Source: JAWVEV01 sp033856535
Lineage (GTDB): Bacteria > Actinomycetota > Thermoleophilia > Miltoncostaeales > Miltoncostaeaceae
Reading direction: 5' to 3'
DNA length: 17,696 nucleotides
Assembly: GCA_033856535.1 (NCBI GenBank)
Contig: JAWVEV010000131.1
Coordinates: 1-17,696, forward strand
This document shows positions 7,173 through 14,037 of the stretch, one piece after another. Each line of letters begins with the position of its first letter. Position 1 is the first letter of the stretch. The position numbers were made by a program, and so were the translations under genes. The notes under the pieces were generated by a model. It was not told the DNA's origin, did no database searches, and saw only the letters and a list, made by a program, of their open reading frames with translations.

Positions 7173-8422
7173 TTCATTACGAGGAACGGAGCACGCGGAT
7201 CATTCCGGCGCCACCACACGAGCTCGTCGCACTGCGCTGGCCGGGCGATCCCGGCGCCTCCGGCGGCCGCGCCAACCGCACGGGCTTCGCCTACGAGGCC
7301 CACGTTCCCGGCCCGATCGCGACGTGGGACATCGCCTTCCCGGGCGCGCTCGCCGCGGACCTCGCCCGGAGCGACGAGGCGGTCCGCGAGCTGGATCGCC
7401 ACGGCCCCCGGCTCGCCGCGCTCGCATGGCCGCTGCTCCGCGCCGAGGCGATCGCCAGCTCGCGCATCGAGGGCCTCGCCGTCGGCCACCAGCGGCTCGC
7501 CCTCGCGGAGCGGGATGTCACCGAGGACCCGACCGCGCGCGCCGTCGCCGGGAACCTCGCGGCGCTCCGCCGCTCCCTGACGGTCGCCGAGGCGGACCTG
7601 TCGCCGGCGACCTTCGACGACGTCCACCGCGTCCTCCTCGCCGGCACGCCCGGCGCGGAGCGCGCCGGGCGCATCCGGGACGTCCAGAACTGGATCGGAG
7701 GCCTCCACCCGAACCCCCGCGGCGCTGCGTTCGTCCCGCCCCCGCCGGAGCGGGTCCCGGCCCTGCTCGCCGATCTCTCGGCCTTCTGCGCCCGCGACGA
7801 CCTGCCGGCCGTGGCGCAGGCCGCGATCGCCCACGTCCAGTTCGAGACGATCCATCCCTACGTCGACGGCAACGGCCGGGTGGGACGGGCGCTCGTCCAG
7901 GTGATCCTGCGGCGGCGCGGCCTCGCGCGCGAGGTTCTCCCGCCGGTGAGCCTGGTCCTCGGCGCCCTCGGCGACCGGTACGTCCGGGGGCTCACCTCCT
8001 TCCGCGACGGCAATGCAGAGGCGTGGCTGACGTTCTTCGCCGAGGCCGTCCACCGCGCGGCCCGGATCGGGGAGGACCTCGCGGACGCGGTGGCGGACCT
8101 GCAGGACGAGTGGGCCCGGCGCGCGGGGCATCCGCGGCGCGACTCGGCGGCCGCCGCGCTCATCCGCCGCCTGCCCGAGGAGCCGGTCGTCGACCTGAGG
8201 ACGGCCCGGCGCCTCACCGGCGCGACTCCGCAGGCGACGCTGCGCGCGATCGACCGCCTCGCCGACTCGGACGTCCTCCGGGAGATCTCCGGCCGCCGGC
8301 GCGGCCGGCTCTGGGAGAGCGTCGGCCTCTTCGCGCTCCTCGACGAGGTCCGCGCGCTCAGCCCCCCGGAACCGTCCCGCCGCCGCGGGGCAGGGCGCGG
8401 TCGAGCTGGCTCCGGGAGCTGA
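7148..8422 (+). CDS. Fic family protein (class II, predicted AMP transferase)
   Basis: Fic enzymes usually transfer AMP to a hydroxyl side chain of a target protein. Numbering from the TTG at 7148 gives 424 residues. The catalytic motif HPYVDGNGRVGR (236-247) is complete and matches HPFx(D/E)GNGRxxR. The inhibitory helix motif SSRIEG (S104, E108, G109) lies N-terminal to it, which defines class II self-inhibited Fic proteins. A Fic_N-type region precedes it, and the C-terminal 100 residues look like a winged helix ending in a basic tail. The start is uncertain. TTG 7148 has no ribosome binding site, whereas GGAG (7188-7191) sits seven bases before in-frame ATC (7199) and ten before ATT (7202), with no ATG or GTG in the vicinity. 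No toxin or antitoxin partner is adjacent. Confidence 0.85.
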   Translation: MFNLSLLSFHYEERSTRIIPAPPHELVALRWPGDPGASGGRANRTGFAYEAHVPGPIATWDIAFPGALAADLARSDEAVRELDRHGPRLAALAWPLLRAEAIASSRIEGLAVGHQRLALAERDVTEDPTARAVAGNLAALRRSLTVAEADLSPATFDDVHRVLLAGTPGAERAGRIRDVQNWIGGLHPNPRGAAFVPPPPERVPALLADLSAFCARDDLPAVAQAAIAHVQFETIHPYVDGNGRVGRALVQVILRRRGLAREVLPPVSLVLGALGDRYVRGLTSFRDGNAEAWLTFFAEAVHRAARIGEDLADAVADLQDEWARRAGHPRRDSAAAALIRRLPEEPVVDLRTARRLTGATPQATLRAIDRLADSDVLREISGRRRGRLWESVGLFALLDEVRALSPPEPSRRRGAGRGRAGSGS

Positions 8423-8439
8423 GCGCGCGCGGCGTCGCG

Positions 8440-8988
8440 GTGGGCCCGATCGGCACAAGGAGCCTGGGAGACCTGGGCCCCACGCGGTGGTTCGAGGTCG
8501 TCGGCGACGACGGCCAGGCCGTGCCCCGGGCCGCCTTCCAGCACCTCGACCCGCCGGCGGCGGCGGCCGCGCTGCGCGACACCGTCGCCTTCGTCTGGCG
8601 GGTGATGGACGCGTTCTCCGAGGAGGACGAGCGGATCCTGGGCCACGCCGCCGACCCCTACCACCGGATCGACGTCCGGCGCACGTCGCGCCACCTGGTG
8701 GTGCGGGACGACGGCCGGGTCGTCGCCGAGACCCACGCCCCGCTGGTGCTGTACGAGTCGGGCTTCGCGCCGCGCTGGTACGTGCCGCGGGAGGACGTCG
8801 ACGCCGATGCGATCCGCCTGGTCGAGGGGCAGACCTTCTCTCCCTCGCGGGTCGAGGTGGTCATCGACGGCGAGCGGCTGGAGGAGGCCCCCGGCCAAAG
8901 CCTCATCGCGCACGGGCCGGACCGGAACCTCAGCGTCGACGAGGTCGGCGGGATCCAGCTGGTGGAGCCCGCGGCGCCGGCGGCGTAG
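8440..8988 (+). CDS. DUF427 family protein, internally shortened
   Basis: A 182-residue soluble protein if it starts at GTG 8440, 17 bases after the Fic stop. The middle matches DUF427 (PF04248): a first-domain stretch with FSEEDERILGHAADPYHRID and SRHLVV, then VVAETHAPLVLYESGF and WYVPREDVDADAI. In usual members the PREDV segment is followed by a Cys-Pro-Tyr-Lys-Gly segment and a Trp-rich strand before a closing RVxVxVDGERL strand. Here RVEVVIDGERLEEAP follows only nine residues after ADAI, so roughly 45 residues of the domain core seem to be missing in frame. A 27-residue unmatched tail follows. Function is unknown for the family, and the shortened form may be inactive. An alternative start is ATG 8605. 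Confidence 0.65.
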   Translation: MGPIGTRSLGDLGPTRWFEVVGDDGQAVPRAAFQHLDPPAAAAALRDTVAFVWRVMDAFSEEDERILGHAADPYHRIDVRRTSRHLVVRDDGRVVAETHAPLVLYESGFAPRWYVPREDVDADAIRLVEGQTFSPSRVEVVIDGERLEEAPGQSLIAHGPDRNLSVDEVGGIQLVEPAAPAA

Positions 8989-8993
8989 CGGCC

Positions 8994-9200
8994 ATGAGCG
9001 CCGCGCTGACGCGGGTGGGCACGCTGCGGTCGGTCAACGTCGGCATGCCGAAGGACGTCGAATGGCGCGGGAGGAGCGTGTTCACCCGCGTCTTCAAGGA
9101 CCCGGTCGAGGGGCCGGTCCGGGTGGGCCGGCTGAACGTCGCGGGCGACGGACAGGGCGATCCCGGCGGCCACGGCGGCGCGGTCGTGCTCGACCTCTGA
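8994..9200 (+). pseudogene. MOSC-domain protein remnant (N-terminal fragment)
   Basis: A 68-codon frame starting at ATG 8994, five bases after the DUF427 stop. LRSVNVGMPKDVEWRGR, VFTRVFKDPVEG, VRVGRLNVAGDGQGD and GGHGG correspond in order to the beginning of YiiM-type MOSC proteins, which normally run past 200 residues. The frame ends seven residues after HGG. The rest of the domain, including the expected sulfur-carrying Cys, is not found in any frame downstream. I read it as a truncated gene. It could still be translated as an orphan peptide. Confidence 0.7.
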
Positions 9201-9203
9201 CCG

Positions 9204-9217
9204 CGGCCCGCGGGCCG
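9204..9217. terminator. Perfect palindrome between convergent genes
   Basis: CGGCCCGCGGGCCG is a 14-base perfect palindrome located three bases after the MOSC remnant stop and five bases before the end of the opposing gene. It may form a compact hairpin or cruciform acting on both strands. There is no T run and almost no loop, so a terminator role is weakly supported. Confidence 0.3.
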
Positions 9218-9222
9218 GGCCG

Positions 9223-9642
9223 TCAGGCGGGCGTCGAGCCCCCGGCGCCGAGGCGCGCGAGCAGCCGCCGGCCGAGCACGACCTCGTGCGGCAGCGCCCG
9301 CAGCTCGTCCCCGGCGGCCGGCACGCCTCGAGCTCCGAGGACGCCGGCCAGGTGGGCCCAGTGGGTCCGTTCCATGTGCTCCTGCGTCTGCCCGGGCGGC
9401 GGCTCGTCGGGCCCCACCACCGTGCGCGCGGTCTCCTCGATCTCCTCGATCGAGGCGTGTGCCCAGATGTCCGGATCCCCCGGGCCGGCCCCACGCAGCG
9501 ATTCCGTCCAGCCGCGGTCGTCGAGCAGCGTCACGCGGCGCCCGTCGTCCAGCGCGGCCTCGAGGCGCGCGGAGAGCGACATCTCGCCGGGGCCGCCATC
9601 GACCAGTTCGACGTGCGTGACCAGCCGCGCCACGACCGGCAT
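9223..9642 (-). CDS. Conserved-looking hypothetical protein, 139 residues
   Basis: A soluble 139-residue protein without signal peptide or membrane segment. I do not recognise a named domain. The acidic centre contains VTLLDDRGW, IEEIEETARTVVGPDEPPPG and a Trp/His segment around EHMERTHWAHL. The end, LRALPHEVVLGRRLLARLG, is predicted helical. GAGGA (complement of 9653-9657) precedes the ATG and overlaps the TGA stop of the gene upstream, which argues for translational coupling in a two-gene operon. The start at 9642 is chosen for this reason; longer versions would run into the neighbour. Confidence 0.65.
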   Translation of the reverse strand: MPVVARLVTHVELVDGGPGEMSLSARLEAALDDGRRVTLLDDRGWTESLRGAGPGDPDIWAHASIEEIEETARTVVGPDEPPPGQTQEHMERTHWAHLAGVLGARGVPAAGDELRALPHEVVLGRRLLARLGAGGSTPA

Positions 9643-9655
9643 GCGCGCCGGATCC

Positions 9656-9916
9656 TCAGGCGAGCTCGAGCACCACCTCGGCCTGCTCCCCGGACGCGAG
9701 CTCCAGCTCCTGCAGCACGGGGTCGCTCCCCGCGGCCTTCGCCTCGAGCACCCAGCGGCCCGGCCCAAGGTGGAACTGGAAGCGCCCGTTGCCGCCCACC
9801 TCGGTGCGGCGCTCGCCGGTGAAGTTGCCGTCCGGGTCCTTCACCGTGACGTACGCGCGGTCGACCGCCGCGCCCGCCCGGCTCACGACGCCGCTGATGC
9901 CCGTCGAGTCCCCCAT
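9656..9916 (-). CDS. DUF1416-like / carboxypeptidase-regulatory-like small protein
   Basis: An 86-residue single-domain protein. ISGVVSRAGAAVDRAYVTV, GNFTGERRTEVGGNGRFQFH and PGRWVLEAKA follow the pattern of a transthyretin-like beta sandwich, and are closest to the small actinobacterial DUF1416 family, which elsewhere accompanies thiosulfate sulfurtransferase genes. No rhodanese gene is present here. There is no signal peptide. GAGAGGGG precedes the ATG at a suitable distance. The gene is divergent from the SARP regulator and shares an 81-base intergenic region with it. Confidence 0.7.
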   Translation of the reverse strand: MGDSTGISGVVSRAGAAVDRAYVTVKDPDGNFTGERRTEVGGNGRFQFHLGPGRWVLEAKAAGSDPVLQELELASGEQAEVVLELA

Positions 9917-9937
9917 GAGTCCCCTCTCGTCGGCCCC

Positions 9938-9952
9938 CGGGCGATTCGCCCG
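9938..9952. promoter_or_regulatory. Inverted repeat between divergent genes, candidate operator
   Basis: CGGGCGA (9938-9944) and TCGCCCG (9946-9952) are perfect seven-base arms around a single T. The site is central in the 81-base region between the DUF1416-like gene (-) and the SARP regulator (+), where a shared operator would be expected. Confidence 0.4.
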
Positions 9953-9997
9953 CGGAAGTCTGCCACGGGTTGATCCGGCGGCGGACGTCTGCGAGAG

Positions 9998-12900
9998 ATG
10001 GCGGTGCCAATGCAGCGCCTCGACGTGACCCTTCTCGGCGGCTTCGGCGTCGCGGTGGACGGGCGCGTCGTGCCGGCCGAGGCGTGGACGCGCCGTCGCG
10101 GCCGCGACCTGGTGAAGCTGCTCGCCCTCGCCCCCGGGCACCGGCTGGTGCGCGACCAGGCGCTGGAGGCGCTGTGGCCGCACCTCGACGCCCCGGCCGC
10201 GCTCGCCAACCTCCACAAGGCCGCGCACCTGGCCCGGGTCGCCCTCGGCGACGAGGGCGCGGTGGTGCTGCGCGGCGGGCAGGTCGCCCTCGCGCCGGAC
10301 GCCCTGGTCGAGGTCGACGCCGAGCGCTTCGCGACGACCGGCGACCCGGCCCTCTACGCCGGCGACCTGCTGCCCGAGGACCGGTACGAGGAGTGGGCCG
10401 CGGCGCCCCGCGAGCGGCTCCGCGAGACCTACCTCGCCTGCCTTCGCGCCGGCGGCCGCTGGGAGGAGCTCGCCCGCGTCGAGCCGGCCGACGAGGCGGC
10501 TCAGTGCGCCCTCGCGCGTCGCGACGCCGGCGGCGGCGACCTGCCCGCGGCCCTGGCCCGACTCGCGCGTCTGCGCGCGGCGCTGGCCGGCCTCGGGCGC
10601 CTGCCCGGCACGGAGGCGCGGGGGCTGCAGGCCGAGCTCGCCCGCGGCGCGGCCGTGGCCGCGCCCGCGCTCGACGCCGGCCCGCTCCTGGGCCGGGACG
10701 GTGAGCTCGATGTCGCCCGGGCCGCGCTCCGGCGTGCGAGAGAGCGCCGCGGCGGGACCCTGATCGTCCGCGGCGAGGCGGGGATCGGCAAGACGCGTCT
10801 CTGCGAGGCGATCCTGGCCGAGGCCCGCGCCTCCGGCTGGACCACCCTGCGCGGCGCGGCCCGCGAGGAGGAGGGCGGCGTCCCCTACGCGCCGATCGCC
10901 GAGGCGCTCGAGCGGCTGCTGATCGCCCGGCCGGACCTGCTCGACGCCCTGCCCGACGCCGCGGCCGACGAGCTCGCCCGCCTGACCCCGGCGGTCGCGC
11001 GACCGGCGCCGGCGCATCCGCCGGACCGCCAGCGGATCTTCTCGGCCGTCGGCCAGCTGTTGGCGGCGATGGCCCGCGAGGGCGGTGTCGCCCTGTTGCT
11101 CGAGGACCTGCACGCCGCGGACGAGGCGACGCTGCAGCTGGTCCACTACCTCGCGCGGACGGCGCGCCTGCAGCCCGTGCTGCTGATCGTGAACCACCGC
11201 GACGCCGGGTCGCCGTCCCTCGCCGCGCTTCGGGCCGGCCTCCTGGAGCGGCGCGCCGGCGAGGAGCTCGCGCTGGGGCCGCTCGAGGAGACCGCGGCCG
11301 CGGCGCTGGTGGAATGGTCCGCGGCCCACCCGCCGGCGCCGGCCACCGCCGGGGCGATCCTCCAGCTGGCCGGCGGCAACCCGTTCTTCCTGCAGGAGCT
11401 CGCCGCGGCGGTGGTCCCGGACGGGACCGCCGGCGTGCCCGGCCGCCTCTACGAGGCCCTGAACGCGCGGCTCGCGCTGCTCGCGACGCCGCTGCGCCGG
11501 TTCGTGGAGGAGCTCGCCGTGGCCGGCGCCGCCTTCGAGGACGTCGACGAGGTCGCGGCGGCGGCCGAGATCGGCGAGGCCGAGCTGCTGGAGCGGCTCG
11601 ACGACGCCGTGGCCGCGGGGGTGCTGGTCGCCCGGGGGCCGGCGATCGCGTTCCGCCACGCTATCGTCCGCGAGGGGGTCCTGCGCGCGATGCCCGGCCA
11701 CCGGCGCGCCCTCGCGCACCGCGCGGCGGCCCGGCGGCTGATCGGCGCCGGCGCGCCGGCGGCGCGCGTCGCCCACCACCTGCTGGAGGGCGGGCGGTCC
11801 TCGGAGGCCGTGGGCTGGCTCGACCGCGCGGCCCGACAGGCCGCGGCGCTCGGCGCCTTCGCCGACGCCCGGCGGCTCGCCGACACCGCGCTCGCCCACG
11901 CAACGCCCGAGGAGTCGGCGGGGCTCCGCGCCCTGCACGCCGAGCTGCTGCTCGCCACGGGCGATCCGGGCGCCGCGGCCGCGTTCGAGGCGGCGCTCGC
12001 CGCCTTGGGCGACGCGGCGCCTCCCGGGCTACGGGCCGGCCTGGCGCGCGCGCGGCTGGCGATCGGCGCCATCGGCGCCGCCGCAGAGGCCGTCGCGTCG
12101 GTCGCCGCGCCCGACCGGCCCCAGCGCATCCAGCTGCTCGTGACGCGCGGGATCGTCGCCTGGTTCGCCGGGGACATGTCCGCCGCCGGCCGCGACGCGC
12201 GAACCGCCCGGCGGCTCGCGTCCGAGGCCGGGCTCGAGGGCGTGCTGCCGGACGTGGTCCAGCTCCAGGCCATGGTGGCCCACGCCACCGGCCGGTGGTC
12301 CGAGGACCTGTGGCGCGACCTCCGCGACTCCCTGCGCGACCCCGCCCGGGCGGCGGGGATCTTCGACGGGTACTTCTGCGTGGGCGAGTACGTCCTCGCG
12401 AGCGGACGCCCGATGGGCGAGCTGAGCGCGTTCGCCGGCGAGCTGCGCGACGGCGCCCGGCGCTGGGGCGCCCGGCGGGCCGAGGCGTTCGCGATGACGC
12501 TCCTCGGGGAGGCCGCGCTCATCGCGGGCCTCCCGGCCGCCGCCGAGGCCGACCTCGCCGAGGCCGCGGAGCTGGCCCGGGAGGTCGGCACGAGCACCGG
12601 CGAGGCCCTGGCCCTGCTGCGCCGCGCCGAGGCGCTGGCGGCGCTCGGCCGCCGCGACGAGGCCGAGCCGCTTTTCGCCCGGGCCGTCGAGGTGGGCCAG
12701 CAGACCTCGGTCCCGGCCCACGCCCCGTTCATCGTCCACGCCGCCCGGATCGCGGCCGAGCGCGACCCGGCCGTCGCGCTGGCGCACCTGGACGAGGCGG
12801 AGGCGCTGACGGCCGGACCGGCGCGCTGCCCGGTGTGCCCCACGTGGTTCCACGTGGCGGCGGCCGGCGCCTGCGCGGCGGCCGGGCTGCCCGACCGCGC

Positions 12901-13117
12901 CCGCGCCCACCTCGGCGCCGGCGAGCGCCACGCGGGCATGTGGCCGACCGGCCCGTGGCCGGCGGCGATCGGGGAGGCCCGGGCCGCGATCGCGCTCGCC
13001 GAGGGCGACGCGCCGGAGGCGGCGCGCCTGCTCGCCGAGTCGGCCGACGCCTTCGCGACCTGGGGCCGCCCGCTCGACGAGTCCCGCGTCCGAAGCCGAA
13101 TCGCCGCCCTTGCCTGA
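9998..13117 (+). CDS. SARP/BTAD-type transcriptional regulator with AAA ATPase and TPR-like domains
   Basis: A 1039-residue regulator of the AfsR/SARP type. Residues 1-100 form an OmpR-like winged helix (VTLLGGFGVAVDG, then DQALEALWP and ANLHKAAHLARVALG). Residues 105-215 form the bacterial transcriptional activator (BTAD) domain. The ATPase follows, with Walker A GEAGIGKT at 259-266 and Walker B VALLLED at 364-370. From about 560 on, Ala-rich helical hairpins resemble TPR repeats. No LuxR-type HTH is found at the C-terminus, so DNA binding must use the N-terminal domain. Such proteins typically activate neighbouring genes, often under ATP control. The start is ATG 9998 or ATG 10010; neither has a strong ribosome binding site. 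The likely target is the downstream operon with direct repeats at 13142-13160. Confidence 0.88.
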   Translation: MAVPMQRLDVTLLGGFGVAVDGRVVPAEAWTRRRGRDLVKLLALAPGHRLVRDQALEALWPHLDAPAALANLHKAAHLARVALGDEGAVVLRGGQVALAPDALVEVDAERFATTGDPALYAGDLLPEDRYEEWAAAPRERLRETYLACLRAGGRWEELARVEPADEAAQCALARRDAGGGDLPAALARLARLRAALAGLGRLPGTEARGLQAELARGAAVAAPALDAGPLLGRDGELDVARAALRRARERRGGTLIVRGEAGIGKTRLCEAILAEARASGWTTLRGAAREEEGGVPYAPIAEALERLLIARPDLLDALPDAAADELARLTPAVARPAPAHPPDRQRIFSAVGQLLAAMAREGGVALLLEDLHAADEATLQLVHYLARTARLQPVLLIVNHRDAGSPSLAALRAGLLERRAGEELALGPLEETAAAALVEWSAAHPPAPATAGAILQLAGGNPFFLQELAAAVVPDGTAGVPGRLYEALNARLALLATPLRRFVEELAVAGAAFEDVDEVAAAAEIGEAELLERLDDAVAAGVLVARGPAIAFRHAIVREGVLRAMPGHRRALAHRAAARRLIGAGAPAARVAHHLLEGGRSSEAVGWLDRAARQAAALGAFADARRLADTALAHATPEESAGLRALHAELLLATGDPGAAAAFEAALAALGDAAPPGLRAGLARARLAIGAIGAAAEAVASVAAPDRPQRIQLLVTRGIVAWFAGDMSAAGRDARTARRLASEAGLEGVLPDVVQLQAMVAHATGRWSEDLWRDLRDSLRDPARAAGIFDGYFCVGEYVLASGRPMGELSAFAGELRDGARRWGARRAEAFAMTLLGEAALIAGLPAAAEADLAEAAELAREVGTSTGEALALLRRAEALAALGRRDEAEPLFARAVEVGQQTSVPAHAPFIVHAARIAAERDPAVALAHLDEAEALTAGPARCPVCPTWFHVAAAGACAAAGLPDRARAHLGAGERHAGMWPTGPWPAAIGEARAAIALAEGDAPEAARLLAESADAFATWGRPLDESRVRSRIAALA

Positions 13118-13119
13118 GG

Positions 13120-13160
13120 CCTTCCCCGGCCTCGCGCCCCGGGGGAAGGTCCGGGGAAGG
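13120..13160 (+). terminator. Inverted repeat after the SARP gene, possible terminator
   Basis: CCTTCCCCGG (13120-13129) and CCGGGGAAGG (13151-13160) are perfect ten-base inverted arms with 21 bases between them, starting two bases after the SARP stop. The right arm coincides with one of the direct repeats described next. Without a T run, this may be either a hairpin terminator or part of a regulator-binding array with one inverted copy. Confidence 0.35.
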
Positions 13161-13176
13161 CCGCCCCTCGTAGCGT
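13142..13176 (+). promoter_or_regulatory. SARP-type direct repeats and promoter of the DUF4242 operon
   Basis: GGGGAAGG occurs at 13142-13149 and again at 13153-13160, an exact 11-base period. TAGCGT (13171-13176) fits a TANNNT -10 hexamer ten bases after the second copy. Known SARP activators bind direct repeats with an 11-base period placed about one helical turn upstream of the -10 element in place of a -35. The expected transcript would start near 13183, ahead of the GAGGAGG ribosome binding site at 13202-13208. Confidence 0.55.
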
Positions 13177-13213
13177 CGCCCTCGCAGTGACCCGCACACA
13201 CGAGGAGGCGACG

Positions 13214-13513
13214 ATGAACATGTACGCGATCATGCGGCGGCATGGTTGGAAGACCCCGACCGACCTGCAGCTGGCGGCGGCGCGGTCCGGCCGGGTCGGG
13301 AACGAGGAGATGCCCGATCAGGTCCGCTGGATCCGCAGCTACGTCGTGGCCGAGGAGGACGGGACCCTCGGCACGATCTGCATCTACGAGGCGACGGACC
13401 CCGAGGCGATCCGCGACCACGCTGCCCGCGCCTTCCTGCCCAGCGACGAGATCCTGCCGGTCGCCGACACGGTCGTGGTCCGCCCCGACCCCGTCGCGGC
13501 CGGGGCGGCCTGA
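13214..13513 (+). CDS. DUF4242 domain protein
   Basis: A 99-residue soluble protein. The start at ATG 13214 is set by GAGGAGG five bases upstream; an earlier GTG at 13187 lies before this site. The pattern VRWIRSYVVAEEDGTLG, TICIYEATDPEAIRDHA and LPSDEILPV matches the small DUF4242 (PF14026) ferredoxin-like fold proteins, where the strands carrying the Trp-x-x-Ser-Tyr and the Cys-x-Tyr-x-Ala elements are most conserved. The biochemical role is unsettled. It is first in a two-gene unit with the NTF2-like gene and follows the SARP gene after 96 bases that contain the SARP-type repeats, so I infer that the regulator controls it. Confidence 0.8.
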   Translation: MNMYAIMRRHGWKTPTDLQLAAARSGRVGNEEMPDQVRWIRSYVVAEEDGTLGTICIYEATDPEAIRDHAARAFLPSDEILPVADTVVVRPDPVAAGAA

Positions 13514-13539
13514 GCCGCGACCATCCGAGAGGAGACGAC

Positions 13540-13944
13540 ATGAGCATCGCCCAGCGGTTGAAGGAGGCCTGGGAGACCCACGATCCGGCGCAGGTCGCCG
13601 CCCTGTACGCGGAGGACGGCGTCCGCGAGGAGTTCCTGATCAACCACGCGGTGCTGACCGGCCGCGAGGAGATCACCCAGCACGTGGGCGGATACATGCA
13701 CGCCGTGCCGGATTGCGCGCTCGACATCCGGCGGGTCGTGGAGGGCGCCGACGGCACGATCACGCTGGAGTGGACCTGGGGCGGCACGCACTCGGGCGAG
13801 ATCCCGGGGCTGCCGGCCCGCGGACAGTCGGTCTCGCTCCAGGGGACGACGATCTACGACATGGACGGCGACCTGATCGCCCGGGAGAACCTCTACTGCG
13901 ACTTCGCGATCATGCTGGCGAGCGCGGGCTTGCTCGGCGGGTAG
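13540..13944 (+). CDS. SnoaL-like / NTF2-like family protein
   Basis: A 134-residue soluble protein with the cone-shaped NTF2-like fold pattern: an N-terminal helix MSIAQRLKEAWETHDPAQVA, then LYAEDGVREEF, a helix TGREEITQHVGGYMHAVPD and strands ending in TIYDMDGDLIARENLYCDF. Members act as cyclases, isomerases, hydrolases or ligand-binding proteins. The substrate is unknown. GAGAGGAG precedes the ATG. It starts 26 bases after the DUF4242 stop and is probably co-transcribed with it. The pairing with a SARP fits a small-molecule or stress function, but no biosynthetic genes are next to it. Confidence 0.78.
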   Translation: MSIAQRLKEAWETHDPAQVAALYAEDGVREEFLINHAVLTGREEITQHVGGYMHAVPDCALDIRRVVEGADGTITLEWTWGGTHSGEIPGLPARGQSVSLQGTTIYDMDGDLIARENLYCDFAIMLASAGLLGG

Positions 13945-14037
13945 GCGACGATCGCGGGCGGCGCCGTCGGCCCGGCGGCGGCGCCTCCGGCGAGTCCGGT
14001 CGCGCCGGCTTGCCCGAAAGCGGGTAGAAAGGGCCCC

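Noticed and set aside
5703..7580. A 625-codon plus-strand frame across the oxidoreductase end
   Set aside because: Arg/Pro-rich shadow of the oxidoreductase and Fic genes, with no start site or motif.
7148..9200. Fic with its neighbours as a toxin-antitoxin pair
   Set aside because: The Fic protein carries its own N-terminal inhibitory motif, and neither DUF427 nor the MOSC fragment resembles an antitoxin.
9656..11938. A 760-codon minus-strand frame ending in the DUF1416-like protein
   Set aside because: Only the last 86 residues, from the ATG at 9916 with its own ribosome binding site, are credible. The rest is antisense to the SARP gene.
11314..13173. Long plus- and minus-strand frames within the SARP gene
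   Set aside because: They follow the third-position bias of the SARP reading frame and encode repetitive Arg/Ala/Gly sequence.
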